Shown here in pieces: positions 18,024 to 26,142 of a stretch of 64,000 nt of DNA. The translations under genes and the position numbers were made by a program. Source of the stretch: Janibacter limosus (lineage in GTDB: Bacteria > Actinomycetota > Actinomycetes > Actinomycetales > Dermatophilaceae); assembly GCF_004295485.1 (NCBI RefSeq), contig NZ_CP036164.1, forward strand, positions 3,038,001 to 3,102,000. The letters run 5' to 3'. The first letter of the stretch is position 1, and each line of letters begins with the position of its first letter. The notes beneath the pieces are model-generated. The model saw nothing but the letters and a program-made list of their open reading frames with translations, searched no databases and was not told where the DNA came from.

Positions 18024-19499
18024 TCAGCGAACCCGGGGCAGGGTGCCGGTCTCGTCGACGGGGGAAGCGGTCGCGCGGGAGCCGGTCCTGATCGGGCCGG
18101 TCGCGCCCGCGGTGGTCTTGCGATCCCCGGCGATGGCCACGGCGACGGCGTCGGCGACGTCCGGGTGGAAGACGCTGGGGATGATGTAGGAGGGGTTGAT
18201 CTCCTCGTCCTTGACCACGCCTGCGATCGCGTCGGCGGCCCGGATGAGCATCTCGGTCGTGATGTCCTCGGCGCGGGCGTCGAGGAGTCCGCGGAAGACG
18301 CCGGGGAAGGCCAGGACGTTGTTGATCTGGTTGGGGTAGTCGCTGCGGCCCGAGGCGACGACCTTGGCGTACTTCGCGGCCTCGGCCGGGTCGATCTCGG
18401 GGTCGGGGTTGGCCAGGGCGAAGACGATCGCGTCCTGCGCCATGTTGTCGCGGATCCACTCGGCCTTGAGCAGGTTGGGTGCCGAGACGCCGATGAAGAC
18501 GTCCGCACCCTGCAGGCCGTCGCCGAGGTCACCTCGGACCCGGCGCGGGTTGGTGCGCTGGGCCAGCTCGAGCTTGTCGCGCGACAGTGACGTGTCATCG
18601 GCGGAGAGCAGGCCCTCGCGGTCGTAGACGATGACGTCCTTGGCACCGGCGGACAGCAGGAGGGTGACGATCGCCGAGCCGGCAGCGCCACCACCGGAGA
18701 CGACGATCTGTGCCCCCTCAAGCGTCTTGTCGACGACGCGCAGGGCATTGCGCAGGGCGGCGAGGACGACGATCGCGGTGCCGTGCTGGTCGTCGTGGAA
18801 GACCGGGATGTCGAGGCTCTCGCGCAGTCGACGCTCGATCTCGAAGCAGCGAGGGGCGGCGATGTCCTCGAGGTTGATGCCACCGAAGCCGGGGGCGATC
18901 ATCTCGACGGCGCGGATGATCTCCTCGGTGTCCTGGGAGGCGAGGCAGATCGGCCAGGCGTCGATGTCGGCGAACTGCTTGAAGAGGGCTGCCTTGCCCT
19001 CCATGACGGGCATGGCGGCCTCGGGCCCGATGTTGCCCAGGCCGAGGACCGCGGAGCCGTCGGTGACGACGGCGACGGTGTTGCCCTTGATCGTCAGCCG
19101 GCGTGCGTCCTCGGGGTTCTTGGCGATCGCCATCGAGACCCGGCCGACGCCGGGGGTGTAGGCCATCGACAGGTCGTCACGCGTCTTGAGTGCGACCTTG
19201 GACTTGATCTCGATCTTGCCGCCGAGGTGGAGAAGGAAGGTGCGGTCCGAGACCTTGTGCACCTTGACGCCGTCGATCGCCTCGACGGCCTCGACGAGTC
19301 CGTCCGTGTGGTTGAGGTCGAACCCGGAGCAGGTGGCATCCACGACGAGACGGTCGTGCCGCGAGTCCGCGATGTCGATTGCGGTGACGATGCCTCCCTG
19401 CTCCGCGATGGCGGTAGCCACTCGCCCGACGACTGCGTAGTCGGTCGAGGTGTGCAGACGCATGGTGATCGAGTACGAGGAGGGGGTAGCGACAGCCAT
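18024..19499 (-). CDS. NAD(P)-dependent malic enzyme with N-terminal ACT domain
   Basis: Oxidative decarboxylation of malate to pyruvate, feeding gluconeogenic or anaplerotic balance. The 491-aa product has an ACT regulatory domain at about residues 14-85, then the malic domain with catalytic Tyr114 (SMAYTPGVG) and Lys169 (MEGKAALF), the metal-binding FHDDQHGTA, and the NAD-binding fold with SGGGAAGSA. Asn residues of the ALANPDPEI motif are present. ACT fusion suggests amino-acid control of activity, which is family-based inference. Monocistronic, followed by a nested palindrome. Confidence 0.94.
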   Translation of the reverse strand: MAVATPSSYSITMRLHTSTDYAVVGRVATAIAEQGGIVTAIDIADSRHDRLVVDATCSGFDLNHTDGLVEAVEAIDGVKVHKVSDRTFLLHLGGKIEIKSKVALKTRDDLSMAYTPGVGRVSMAIAKNPEDARRLTIKGNTVAVVTDGSAVLGLGNIGPEAAMPVMEGKAALFKQFADIDAWPICLASQDTEEIIRAVEMIAPGFGGINLEDIAAPRCFEIERRLRESLDIPVFHDDQHGTAIVVLAALRNALRVVDKTLEGAQIVVSGGGAAGSAIVTLLLSAGAKDVIVYDREGLLSADDTSLSRDKLELAQRTNPRRVRGDLGDGLQGADVFIGVSAPNLLKAEWIRDNMAQDAIVFALANPDPEIDPAEAAKYAKVVASGRSDYPNQINNVLAFPGVFRGLLDARAEDITTEMLIRAADAIAGVVKDEEINPSYIIPSVFHPDVADAVAVAIAGDRKTTAGATGPIRTGSRATASPVDETGTLPRVR

Positions 19500-19649
19500 G
19501 TGATCAGTCTCTCACCGGCGGACGATCGCCAAAAATCAGCCCGTCTCCGAGGAGCGAAATACATCGATAGACAGCCAGATCGCGACGCGCCGATGTGCGC
19601 ATCTGCGGCAATATCCCCCTTCGCCTATACAAGCGGATACGGTCGCATC

Positions 19650-20864
19650 GTGGATCCGATCACCAACCCCTATGCCCCAGGCGCCGGCCAGCGTCCGCCC
19701 GAGCTCGCCGGCCGCGACGAGCAGCTGACCCGATTCGACGTCGTGCTCAAGCGCATCGTCAGCGGGCGGCCCGAGCGCTCACTCGTCCTCACCGGACTGC
19801 GCGGGGTCGGCAAGACCGTGCTGCTCAACCAGCTGCGATCGGCAGCCGTGCGGGCCAAGTGGGGCACGGGCAAGCTCGAGGCCCGGCCCGAGCTGGGGCT
19901 GCGCCGGCCGCTGTCCAGCGCCCTCCACCAGGCGGTGCGCGAGCTCGGGCACACGCAGGAGGAGGAGGTCGAGCACGTGCTCGGCGTCATCAAGTCCTTC
20001 GCCCAGCGTGACGCCAAGCCCGGCACCAAGCTGCGCGAGGTGTGGAACCCCGGCATCGACGCGCCGCCCATCAAGGGCCGCGCCGACTCCGGTGACATCG
20101 AGATCGACCTCGTGGAGCTCTTCACCGACGTCGGCGGCCTTGCGGCCGACCTCGGGCGCGGCGTCGCCGTCTTCATCGACGAGATGCAGGACCTCGGGCC
20201 GGAGGACATCTCCGCGATCTGCGCGGCGTGCCACGAGATGAGTCAGTCGGGTCTGCCGCTCATCGTCGTCGGAGCCGGCCTGCCGCACCTCCCGGCAGTG
20301 CTGTCGGCGAGCAAGTCCTACAGCGAGCGCCTCTTCCGCTACCAGCGCATCGACCGGCTGGCCCGCGAGGAGGCCGACCGGGCACTCTCCGCCCCGGCGG
20401 CCGACGAGCTGGCCGAGTACGAGCGGGAGGCGCTCGACGCGCTCTACATCGCGACCGGCGGCTACCCGTACTTCATCCAGGCCTATGGCAAGGCGGTCTG
20501 GGACCAGGCCCCACAGTCGCCGATCCGCGCCGAGGACGTGCGCGTCGCCTCACCCGAGGCCGAGTCGGAGCTCGCGGTTGGCTTCTTCGGCTCCCGCTAC
20601 GAGCGGGCGACGCCCGGCGAGCGGGAGTACCTGCGGGCGATGGCCGACGTGGCCGCCGACATCGCGGCGAAGGGAGAGGAGTCGCTCGACGACATCGAGT
20701 CCGTCCTCACCTCCGAGGTCGCACGAGTCCTCGACAAGAAGCCGCAGTCCCTCTCCCCCGCGCGGGACGCGTTGCTGAAGAAGGGGTTGATCTACTCCGC
20801 CGAGCGGGGCCGGATCGCCTTCACGGTTCCGCACTTCGGGCGGTACCTGCGCGAGCAGACCTGA
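19650..20864 (+). CDS. AAA-type ATPase of unknown role (Orc1/archaeal-ATPase-like)
   Basis: A 404-aa cytosolic P-loop ATPase. Walker A GLRGVGKT is at residues 49-56, Walker B is in GVAVFIDEMQDL, a sensor-1-like segment is LPLIVVGAGLPHLP, and a winged-helix C-terminus follows (SPARDALLKKGLIYSAERGRIAFTVPHFGRYL). The Orc/Cdc6-like or archaeal-ATPase families have this arrangement; no partner nuclease is adjacent. The GTG start 19650 gives VDPITNPYAPGAGQRPPELAGRDEQL; an upstream ATG at 19593 is an alternative. Divergent from malic enzyme with 150 bp between. Function unknown. Confidence 0.82.
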   Translation: MDPITNPYAPGAGQRPPELAGRDEQLTRFDVVLKRIVSGRPERSLVLTGLRGVGKTVLLNQLRSAAVRAKWGTGKLEARPELGLRRPLSSALHQAVRELGHTQEEEVEHVLGVIKSFAQRDAKPGTKLREVWNPGIDAPPIKGRADSGDIEIDLVELFTDVGGLAADLGRGVAVFIDEMQDLGPEDISAICAACHEMSQSGLPLIVVGAGLPHLPAVLSASKSYSERLFRYQRIDRLAREEADRALSAPAADELAEYEREALDALYIATGGYPYFIQAYGKAVWDQAPQSPIRAEDVRVASPEAESELAVGFFGSRYERATPGEREYLRAMADVAADIAAKGEESLDDIESVLTSEVARVLDKKPQSLSPARDALLKKGLIYSAERGRIAFTVPHFGRYLREQT

Positions 20865-20887
20865 GCGTGCCCGTGCGCTGACAAGAC

Positions 20888-20906
20888 GCATCCCAGATCG
20901 GGATGC
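20888..20906. promoter_or_regulatory. Palindrome upstream of RHH antitoxin (candidate autoregulatory operator)
   Basis: GCATCCC-AGATC-GGGATGC, perfect 7-bp arms, 20 bp before the antitoxin ATG. TACCAT at 20914-20919 is a possible -10. Ribbon-helix-helix antitoxins usually bind such repeats at their own promoter. It could instead be a terminator for the ATPase gene. Confidence 0.5.
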
Positions 20907-20926
20907 ACTGCGGTACCATGGGGCCC

Positions 20927-21160
20927 ATGAGCACCCAGATCGCCGTCCGCCTTCCCGACGAGATGGTCGAGTTCCTCGACCGCTCCGTCGCGAGGGGCGA
21001 GGCACCCAGCCGCGCAGCACTGGTGACGTCTGCGCTGGAGCGAGAGATGCGCCGCCTGGCGGCTGAGCATGACGTTGCCGTCCTCACCGAGCGTGGCACG
21101 GCGGACGATCTCGACGTCGTGGTCGAGTGGACCGCTGCCCACGTCGCCGTCGGGGACTGA
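20927..21160 (+). CDS. Ribbon-helix-helix (CopG/MazE-like) antitoxin
   Basis: A 77-aa protein beginning MSTQIAVRLPDEMVEFLDRSVARGEAPSR, the classic RHH DNA-binding N-terminus (beta strand, two helices), followed by an acidic tail (ERGTADDLDVVVEW) of the kind that inhibits a MazF toxin. ATG 20927. Four bases separate its stop from the GTG of the MazF-like gene, so the pair is a type II toxin-antitoxin module by both content and spacing. Confidence 0.85.
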   Translation: MSTQIAVRLPDEMVEFLDRSVARGEAPSRAALVTSALEREMRRLAAEHDVAVLTERGTADDLDVVVEWTAAHVAVGD

Positions 21161-21164
21161 GGTC

Positions 21165-21479
21165 GTGCGAGAGATCTGCCTGGTGCGTCTGGACAAGACC
21201 CGGCCAGCGCTCGTGCTGACCCGTGAGACCGCCCGCGGGGCGATGACCAAGGTGACTGTCGCGCCCATCACGACGACCGCCAAGGGGCTGTCGAGCGAGA
21301 TGCGAGTCGGCCGGGCCAACGGCCTCGATGCCGAGTGCGCCGTGGCTCTGGACAACGTCGTCACCGTCCCGGTGGAGCTGCTCGGGCGCACCGTCGGTTA
21401 TCTGTCGAGCACACAAGAGGCCGAGCTCGCACGCGCTGTGGTCATGGCCTACGACCTGGAGCTGCCGCTGACAGGATGA
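21165..21479 (+). CDS. MazF/PemK-like endoribonuclease toxin
   Basis: A 104-aa PemK/MazF-fold protein: VREICLVRLDKTRPALVLTRE, then KVTVAPITTTAKGLSSEMRVG and CAVALDNVVTVPVELLGRTVGYLS, matching the SH3-like barrel strands of mRNA interferases. The N-terminal GxVW motif is replaced by EICLVRLDKTRP, as in mycobacterial MazF paralogues. GTG start 21165. It cleaves mRNA when the upstream antitoxin is degraded (family knowledge). Its stop overlaps the region where the dehydrogenase gene begins. Confidence 0.85.
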   Translation: MREICLVRLDKTRPALVLTRETARGAMTKVTVAPITTTAKGLSSEMRVGRANGLDAECAVALDNVVTVPVELLGRTVGYLSSTQEAELARAVVMAYDLELPLTG

Positions 21480-21484
21480 CGCGC

Positions 21485-22522
21485 ATGCGAGCCGTGGTCA
21501 TCGACGCCGTCCGAGCCCAGCCCGAGGTCAGGGAGGTGGCTCCCCCCTTCGCCCCCGAGGGTGGGGTGGTCGTGCAGGTGATGGCGACCGGGATGTGCCG
21601 CAGCGACTGGCACGCATGGGCCGGGCACGACGACATCGCGTGGCCGCACGTCCCCGGCCACGAGCTCGCGGGGATAGTGACCGGGGTCGGCGGCGGGGTC
21701 GAGCGATGGCAGGTCGGCGATCGAGTCACCGTCCCCTTCGCCTGCGGGTGCGGACGCTGTGAGTGGTGCGCGGCCGGCGAGGCGCAGGTCTGCCCCGATC
21801 AGGAGCAGCCCGGCTTCACGCACTGGGGCTCCTTCGCCGAGCAGGTCGCGCTGCACGGGGCCGACACCAACCTCGTGGCCCTCCCCGACGGCGTCGACTT
21901 CGCCACCGCGGCGAGCCTCGGCTGCCGCTTCGCCACGGCCTACCGGGCACTCGTCGCCCGCGCCCGCCTGACGAAGGGAGAGTGGGTCACCGTCGTCGGG
22001 GCCGGCGGGGTCGGGCTGAGTGCGGTGATGATCTCCCGGGCGCTGGGTGCTCGGGTCATCGCGGTCGACCGCAACCCCGAGGCCCTAGCTCTTGCAACGG
22101 ATCTCGGCGCCGAACACGTGCTGGTCGCGGATGGTCGCGACCTCGACGCGGAGGTGGCTGCCCTGACGGGCGGCGGCACCCACGTGGCAGTCGACGCGGT
22201 CGGCAGCGAGCAGACCTGCGCCGACGCGATCCACAGCCTGCGCCGTCGCGGACGGCACGTGCAGATCGGTCTGCTGCCACCGATCGACGGTCACCCCCGG
22301 GTCCCGATGGCGCGGGTCATCGGGTGGGAGCTCGACCTGCTCGGCAGCCACGGCATGGCCGCCGTCGACTACCCGGGGATGCTCGCGCTCATCGAGTCCG
22401 GCGCCCTGCAGCCGCAGCGACTCGTCGAGCGGACGATCGGGCTGGACGAGGCGGCCACGCTGCTGCCCGTCTTCGACCAGGCGACCGTCGCCGGGATGAC
22501 GATCATCGACCCGGTGCGCTGA
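21485..22522 (+). CDS. Zinc-dependent medium-chain alcohol dehydrogenase
   Basis: A 345-aa MDR enzyme. Catalytic zinc ligands are Cys38 (GMCRSDWHAW) and His59-Glu60 (PGHELAG). The structural-zinc lobe CGCGRCEWC...C follows near residue 91, and the NAD fold is VVGAGGVGLSAVM. Resembles alcohol/aryl-alcohol dehydrogenases (FUN34/Tdh-like); substrate not assignable. Start ATG 21485 has AGG nine bases upstream; ATG 21476, overlapping the toxin stop as ATGA, is equally possible. Confidence 0.88.
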   Translation: MRAVVIDAVRAQPEVREVAPPFAPEGGVVVQVMATGMCRSDWHAWAGHDDIAWPHVPGHELAGIVTGVGGGVERWQVGDRVTVPFACGCGRCEWCAAGEAQVCPDQEQPGFTHWGSFAEQVALHGADTNLVALPDGVDFATAASLGCRFATAYRALVARARLTKGEWVTVVGAGGVGLSAVMISRALGARVIAVDRNPEALALATDLGAEHVLVADGRDLDAEVAALTGGGTHVAVDAVGSEQTCADAIHSLRRRGRHVQIGLLPPIDGHPRVPMARVIGWELDLLGSHGMAAVDYPGMLALIESGALQPQRLVERTIGLDEAATLLPVFDQATVAGMTIIDPVR

Positions 22523-22620
22523 GCCCCCTTCGTCCTGCCCCGGACCCTTGTCGTGCGGTGGTCGGGGCCCTACTCTCGGCCAAAGCCCTCAGTGTGGAGG
22601 GCTCTCGTGATGGAGACGCC

Positions 22621-24384
22621 ATGTCCGACGCCACCACTCTCTGCGAAGCCTTCCAGCAGACCCTGACCGTCGAGCCGGACGCCGTGGCGCTGCGCACCGC
22701 AGGCGATGCCGTCACGGTCACGTGGGCCGAGTACGGCGACCACGTGCGGGCCGTCGCCGCAGGTCTGGCCGCCCTCGGCTACCAGCACGGGGACACCCTC
22801 GGCATCATGCTCACCAATCGACCCGAGTTCGCCTGGGTCGACGCCGGGGCGATGCACCTGGGGATGACCCCCTTCTCGATCTACAACACGTCGGCGCCGG
22901 AGCAGGTCGAGTACCTCTTCGGCAACGCGGGCAACCGGATCGCCGTCACCGAGACCGCCCTGCTGCCCGCGATCCTCGGGTCCGGGGTGGCCCTCGACCA
23001 CCTCATCGTCATCGACGGGAAGCCCGAGGGCGCCACCCACACGCTCGCCGAGCTCGAGGGCCTGGGGTCTGACGACTTCGACTTCGAGGCGGCATGGCGT
23101 GCGGTGCAGCCGGACGACGTCCTCACGCTGATCTACACCTCGGGCACGACCGGACCGCCGAAGGGGGTCCAGCTCACCCACCGCAACCTGCTGGCCGTGC
23201 TCCACGGTGCGGAGGGCGTCATCGAGGTGCGCTTCGGGGACAGGATCACCTCCTTCCTCCCGGCCGCCCACATCGCCGACCGGGCGTCGGCGCAGTACTT
23301 CGGACTGGCGAGGGGGGTCCAGATCAGCTATATCGCCGACCCGAAGGCGATCGCCTCCGCGCTGCCCGACGCCCGCCCCACGATCTGGTTTGCCGTGCCC
23401 CGCGTGTGGGAGAAGATCAAGATGGGCGTCGAGGCCAAGGTCGCCGCGGCCGAGAGCCCGGTGAAGAAGAAGCTCGGGACCTGGGCCCTGGCGATGGCCG
23501 ACAAGCAGGGCGCCGCACTGCTGGCCGGGGAGCCGCTCCGCGGCAAGGACGCCGCGCAGTACCGGCTCGCGGACAAGCTCGTCCTGAGCAAGGTCCGAAG
23601 CGCCCTCGGGCTGGACGAGCTGCGCTGGGCCTGGTCGGGTGCCGCGGCGATCGCGCCCGAGACGTTGTCCTTCTTCATGGGTCTGGGCATCGACGTCTGC
23701 GAGATCTGGGGCATGTCGGAGATCGCGGGGGCGGGGACGATCAACCCGCCCGGGCGGGCCAAGGTGGGGACGGTGGGCCCTGCACTGCCCGGCTTCGAGA
23801 TGAAGATCGCCGACGACGGTGAGCTGCTCTTCCGCGGGGACTGCGTCATGCCCGGCTATCGCGGTGACCCGGACAAGACCGCAGAGGCCATCGACTCCGA
23901 CGGCTGGCTGCACACCGGTGACGTCGGCACGATCGACGCGGACGGCTACCTGACGATCACCGACCGCAAGAAGGAGCTGATCATCAGCGCCGCGGGCAAG
24001 AACATGTCGCCGTCCAACATCGAGAACACCCTCAAGGTGACCACGCCACTCGCGGCCACGATCGTCGTCGTGGGCGATGCCCGCCCCTACAACGTCGCGC
24101 TCGTGACCCTGGACCCGGACGCCGCGGCCGTCTTCGCGGAGCGGGCCGGCGTCGCAGCGGACCCGGCGGTCCTCGCGGAGCACCCCGCGCTGATCGCCGA
24201 GATCGACAAGGGCATCACGGCAGGCAACGCCAAGCTCTCCCACGTCGAGCAGGTCAAGAAGTTTGCGGTCCTCCCCGAGTACTGGGCGCCGGGCAGCGAC
24301 GTGCTCACGCCGACCCTCAAGGTGCGCCGCAAGCCGATCAGCGATCGCTACTCAGCCGAGATCGAGGCGCTCTACCGGGGCTGA
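22621..24384 (+). CDS. Long-chain fatty acyl-CoA synthetase (FadD15-like, AMP-binding)
   Basis: Activates fatty acids to acyl-CoA through an acyl-AMP intermediate. The 587-aa product shows the AMP-binding P-loop YTSGTTGPPKG (172-182), the LPAAHIADR and EIWGMSEIAGAG motifs, and the C-terminal DGWLHTGDVGTIDADGYLTITDRKKELI hinge followed by GKNMSPSNIE. ATG 22621 is preceded by GGAG. It belongs functionally with the thiolase, hydratase and SDR found 30 kb away, though not in one operon. Confidence 0.93.
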   Translation: MSDATTLCEAFQQTLTVEPDAVALRTAGDAVTVTWAEYGDHVRAVAAGLAALGYQHGDTLGIMLTNRPEFAWVDAGAMHLGMTPFSIYNTSAPEQVEYLFGNAGNRIAVTETALLPAILGSGVALDHLIVIDGKPEGATHTLAELEGLGSDDFDFEAAWRAVQPDDVLTLIYTSGTTGPPKGVQLTHRNLLAVLHGAEGVIEVRFGDRITSFLPAAHIADRASAQYFGLARGVQISYIADPKAIASALPDARPTIWFAVPRVWEKIKMGVEAKVAAAESPVKKKLGTWALAMADKQGAALLAGEPLRGKDAAQYRLADKLVLSKVRSALGLDELRWAWSGAAAIAPETLSFFMGLGIDVCEIWGMSEIAGAGTINPPGRAKVGTVGPALPGFEMKIADDGELLFRGDCVMPGYRGDPDKTAEAIDSDGWLHTGDVGTIDADGYLTITDRKKELIISAAGKNMSPSNIENTLKVTTPLAATIVVVGDARPYNVALVTLDPDAAAVFAERAGVAADPAVLAEHPALIAEIDKGITAGNAKLSHVEQVKKFAVLPEYWAPGSDVLTPTLKVRRKPISDRYSAEIEALYRG

Positions 24385-24540
24385 TCAGGTCAGCCGGCTC
24401 GCGCTTCGATCACGTGCGAGATCGGGGTTGAGCTGTGCCGCGGCTTCGGCCAGGGAGGACGTGCTCCGGCCACCACGGCCCGGCGCCGGGCGCGCATGCC
24501 TGTGGGCCGGTCCGTGAGGGCCGGCTGCGGGGCGGGTGCG

Positions 24541-26076
24541 CTAGACGTGCCAGGTGACGCCGCGGGGGGTGATGGTGCAGGTCAGGTCGAGGGCGTGGAC
24601 CTTGGTGTGGTGGCGCTCGCACAGCAGCGCGGAGCGTCCGATGTCGGTGCTGCCGCCCAGGGACCAGTAGTCGACGTGGTGCGCGTCTGACCAGTGGGCG
24701 GGCATGGTGCACCCGGGATAGGTGCAGCCTCCGTCGCGCAGATAGAGGGCACGTTTTTGGCCTGGTGTGAAGTAGCGGGCCGCGCGGCCCAGCTCCAGGG
24801 GCTCGGTGTCGGTCCCCAGCAGCGCGGGCACGATCTGGGCCTGGCAGGCCAGCTTGCGCACCGAGGCCGGCGAGAGGACCTGACCGGTGGCGGTGACGCC
24901 ACCTGCGTGGCCCGTGGCCGGTGTGCCGCACCCGCCCGGTCGCCCCGACAGGTCCGACCGGTCGAAGGCAGCCGCCTGGCCGGGGGGCGAGAGGGCCTGC
25001 CCCAGCGGGCCGACGGGGAGGTCTTGCCCGCAGGCTCCACAGCGCCCGTGCGTCAGGTCGGCGGTCAGGGCCTGGAGGCTGATCGTCACGATGACCTGGG
25101 CCTTGTCGCTCTTGGGCGCCTCGCCCGGCGAGGACACCCCGCGCCCGATGATCGCCAGCAACGCGTCCGCTCGCCGGCGGGCCGGGGTGCGCTCATCGAG
25201 CTCACCGCCTGGTCCCTTGACCGGGGCGGACAACGCCGCCAGCGCGGCGTCGATGATCGCGGCGCCCTCGGGGTCCATGTCCACCCGGTAACGCGTCATC
25301 CCGCACGCACCGGCGGACTTGGTCAGTGACCGGGACGCCTTCAGGGCATCGTCCTCCTCGCGCAGGTCCTTGTCCGGGCGCAACATCCGCCCGGTCATCG
25401 TGATCGCCGCCGCCAGCTTCTTCTCGTCCAACCCCGACACCCGAGTGCGCGAGCGTGCGTCCGGGCCGGTGGCGACGACCTCGTCACGAGCGTGGCCGAG
25501 CAGGATCCCCAGGTCCTCCTCCAGCAGCTGCGGGTCAGCGACCCGGCGCACCGACTCCTCGAACCGCACCAGCTGATCGGTCTTGCCCAACGGCAGATCC
25601 CCAGCAGCGAAAGCTGCAAGGACGGCCGGCACCCCGGCGGGCCCCTGCCCGCCACCCGCGTCTGCCGCGTCAGACGCGTCTGACGTGGACGTGTCCTTGG
25701 CTGCTGCGCCAGTCGGCGCGGGATCGCTCAACGAGCTCCCCGAAGCCCGCAGACCGGCCTTGGCCACCCGCACCACCGACGCCGCGTGCCTCACCTCTGG
25801 ACGAGGCGCACGGCGCCCTTCGCAGACCCCCACCCAGTCCACCGGCGACCACGACGACTCACCAGGCAGACCCCGGGAGATGCCCTCACGCGTCAGAGCG
25901 ACCTCCGCCGCCTGCGTGAGCTGACGCAACCGACCCACCAACGCCAACGCCTCACCGACATCACTGTCGGGGGCCTGCCACACACTGGAGGAGTCACTCA
26001 TCAACAGGCCACGCAACGCGTCACGCAACCCCGGGAGAACTCCCGGATCGTGAAACCGCACCGTCGCCTCTGACAT
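24541..26076 (-). CDS. DUF222 / HNH endonuclease domain protein
   Basis: A 511-aa protein with an N-terminal DUF222 helical region, a low-complexity Thr/Ser/Asp linker (KDTSTSDASDAADAGGG), a CGACGQ cysteine pair, and a C-terminal HNH nuclease (CTYPGCTMPAHWSDAHHVDYWSLGG...LCERHHTKVH). Such proteins are abundant and multicopy in actinobacteria (13E12-repeat-like); their role is not established, with links to mobile elements suspected. Start chosen at ATG 26076 (MSEATVRFHD). TATGAT ends exactly six bases before this ATG, suggesting a leaderless mRNA. A longer in-frame start exists at 26142. Confidence 0.85.
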   Translation of the reverse strand: MSEATVRFHDPGVLPGLRDALRGLLMSDSSSVWQAPDSDVGEALALVGRLRQLTQAAEVALTREGISRGLPGESSWSPVDWVGVCEGRRAPRPEVRHAASVVRVAKAGLRASGSSLSDPAPTGAAAKDTSTSDASDAADAGGGQGPAGVPAVLAAFAAGDLPLGKTDQLVRFEESVRRVADPQLLEEDLGILLGHARDEVVATGPDARSRTRVSGLDEKKLAAAITMTGRMLRPDKDLREEDDALKASRSLTKSAGACGMTRYRVDMDPEGAAIIDAALAALSAPVKGPGGELDERTPARRRADALLAIIGRGVSSPGEAPKSDKAQVIVTISLQALTADLTHGRCGACGQDLPVGPLGQALSPPGQAAAFDRSDLSGRPGGCGTPATGHAGGVTATGQVLSPASVRKLACQAQIVPALLGTDTEPLELGRAARYFTPGQKRALYLRDGGCTYPGCTMPAHWSDAHHVDYWSLGGSTDIGRSALLCERHHTKVHALDLTCTITPRGVTWHV

Positions 26077-26079
26077 ACC

Positions 26080-26090
26080 TCGATCATATT
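26080..26090 (-). promoter_or_regulatory. Possible -10 element of the HNH gene (leaderless)
   Basis: On the minus strand AAATATGAT ends six bases before the ATG at 26076, the spacing expected if transcription starts at the A of the start codon. No good -35 is visible 17 bp further upstream, so this rests on the -10 only. Confidence 0.35.
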
Positions 26091-26142
26091 TTCGACCCCC
26101 GACACTGATGATGGAATCAGGGTCCGAGGGGTCGTGACTCAC

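Noticed and set aside
22085..22351. Small minus-strand genes inside the dehydrogenase
   Set aside because: Compositional shadows without family features.
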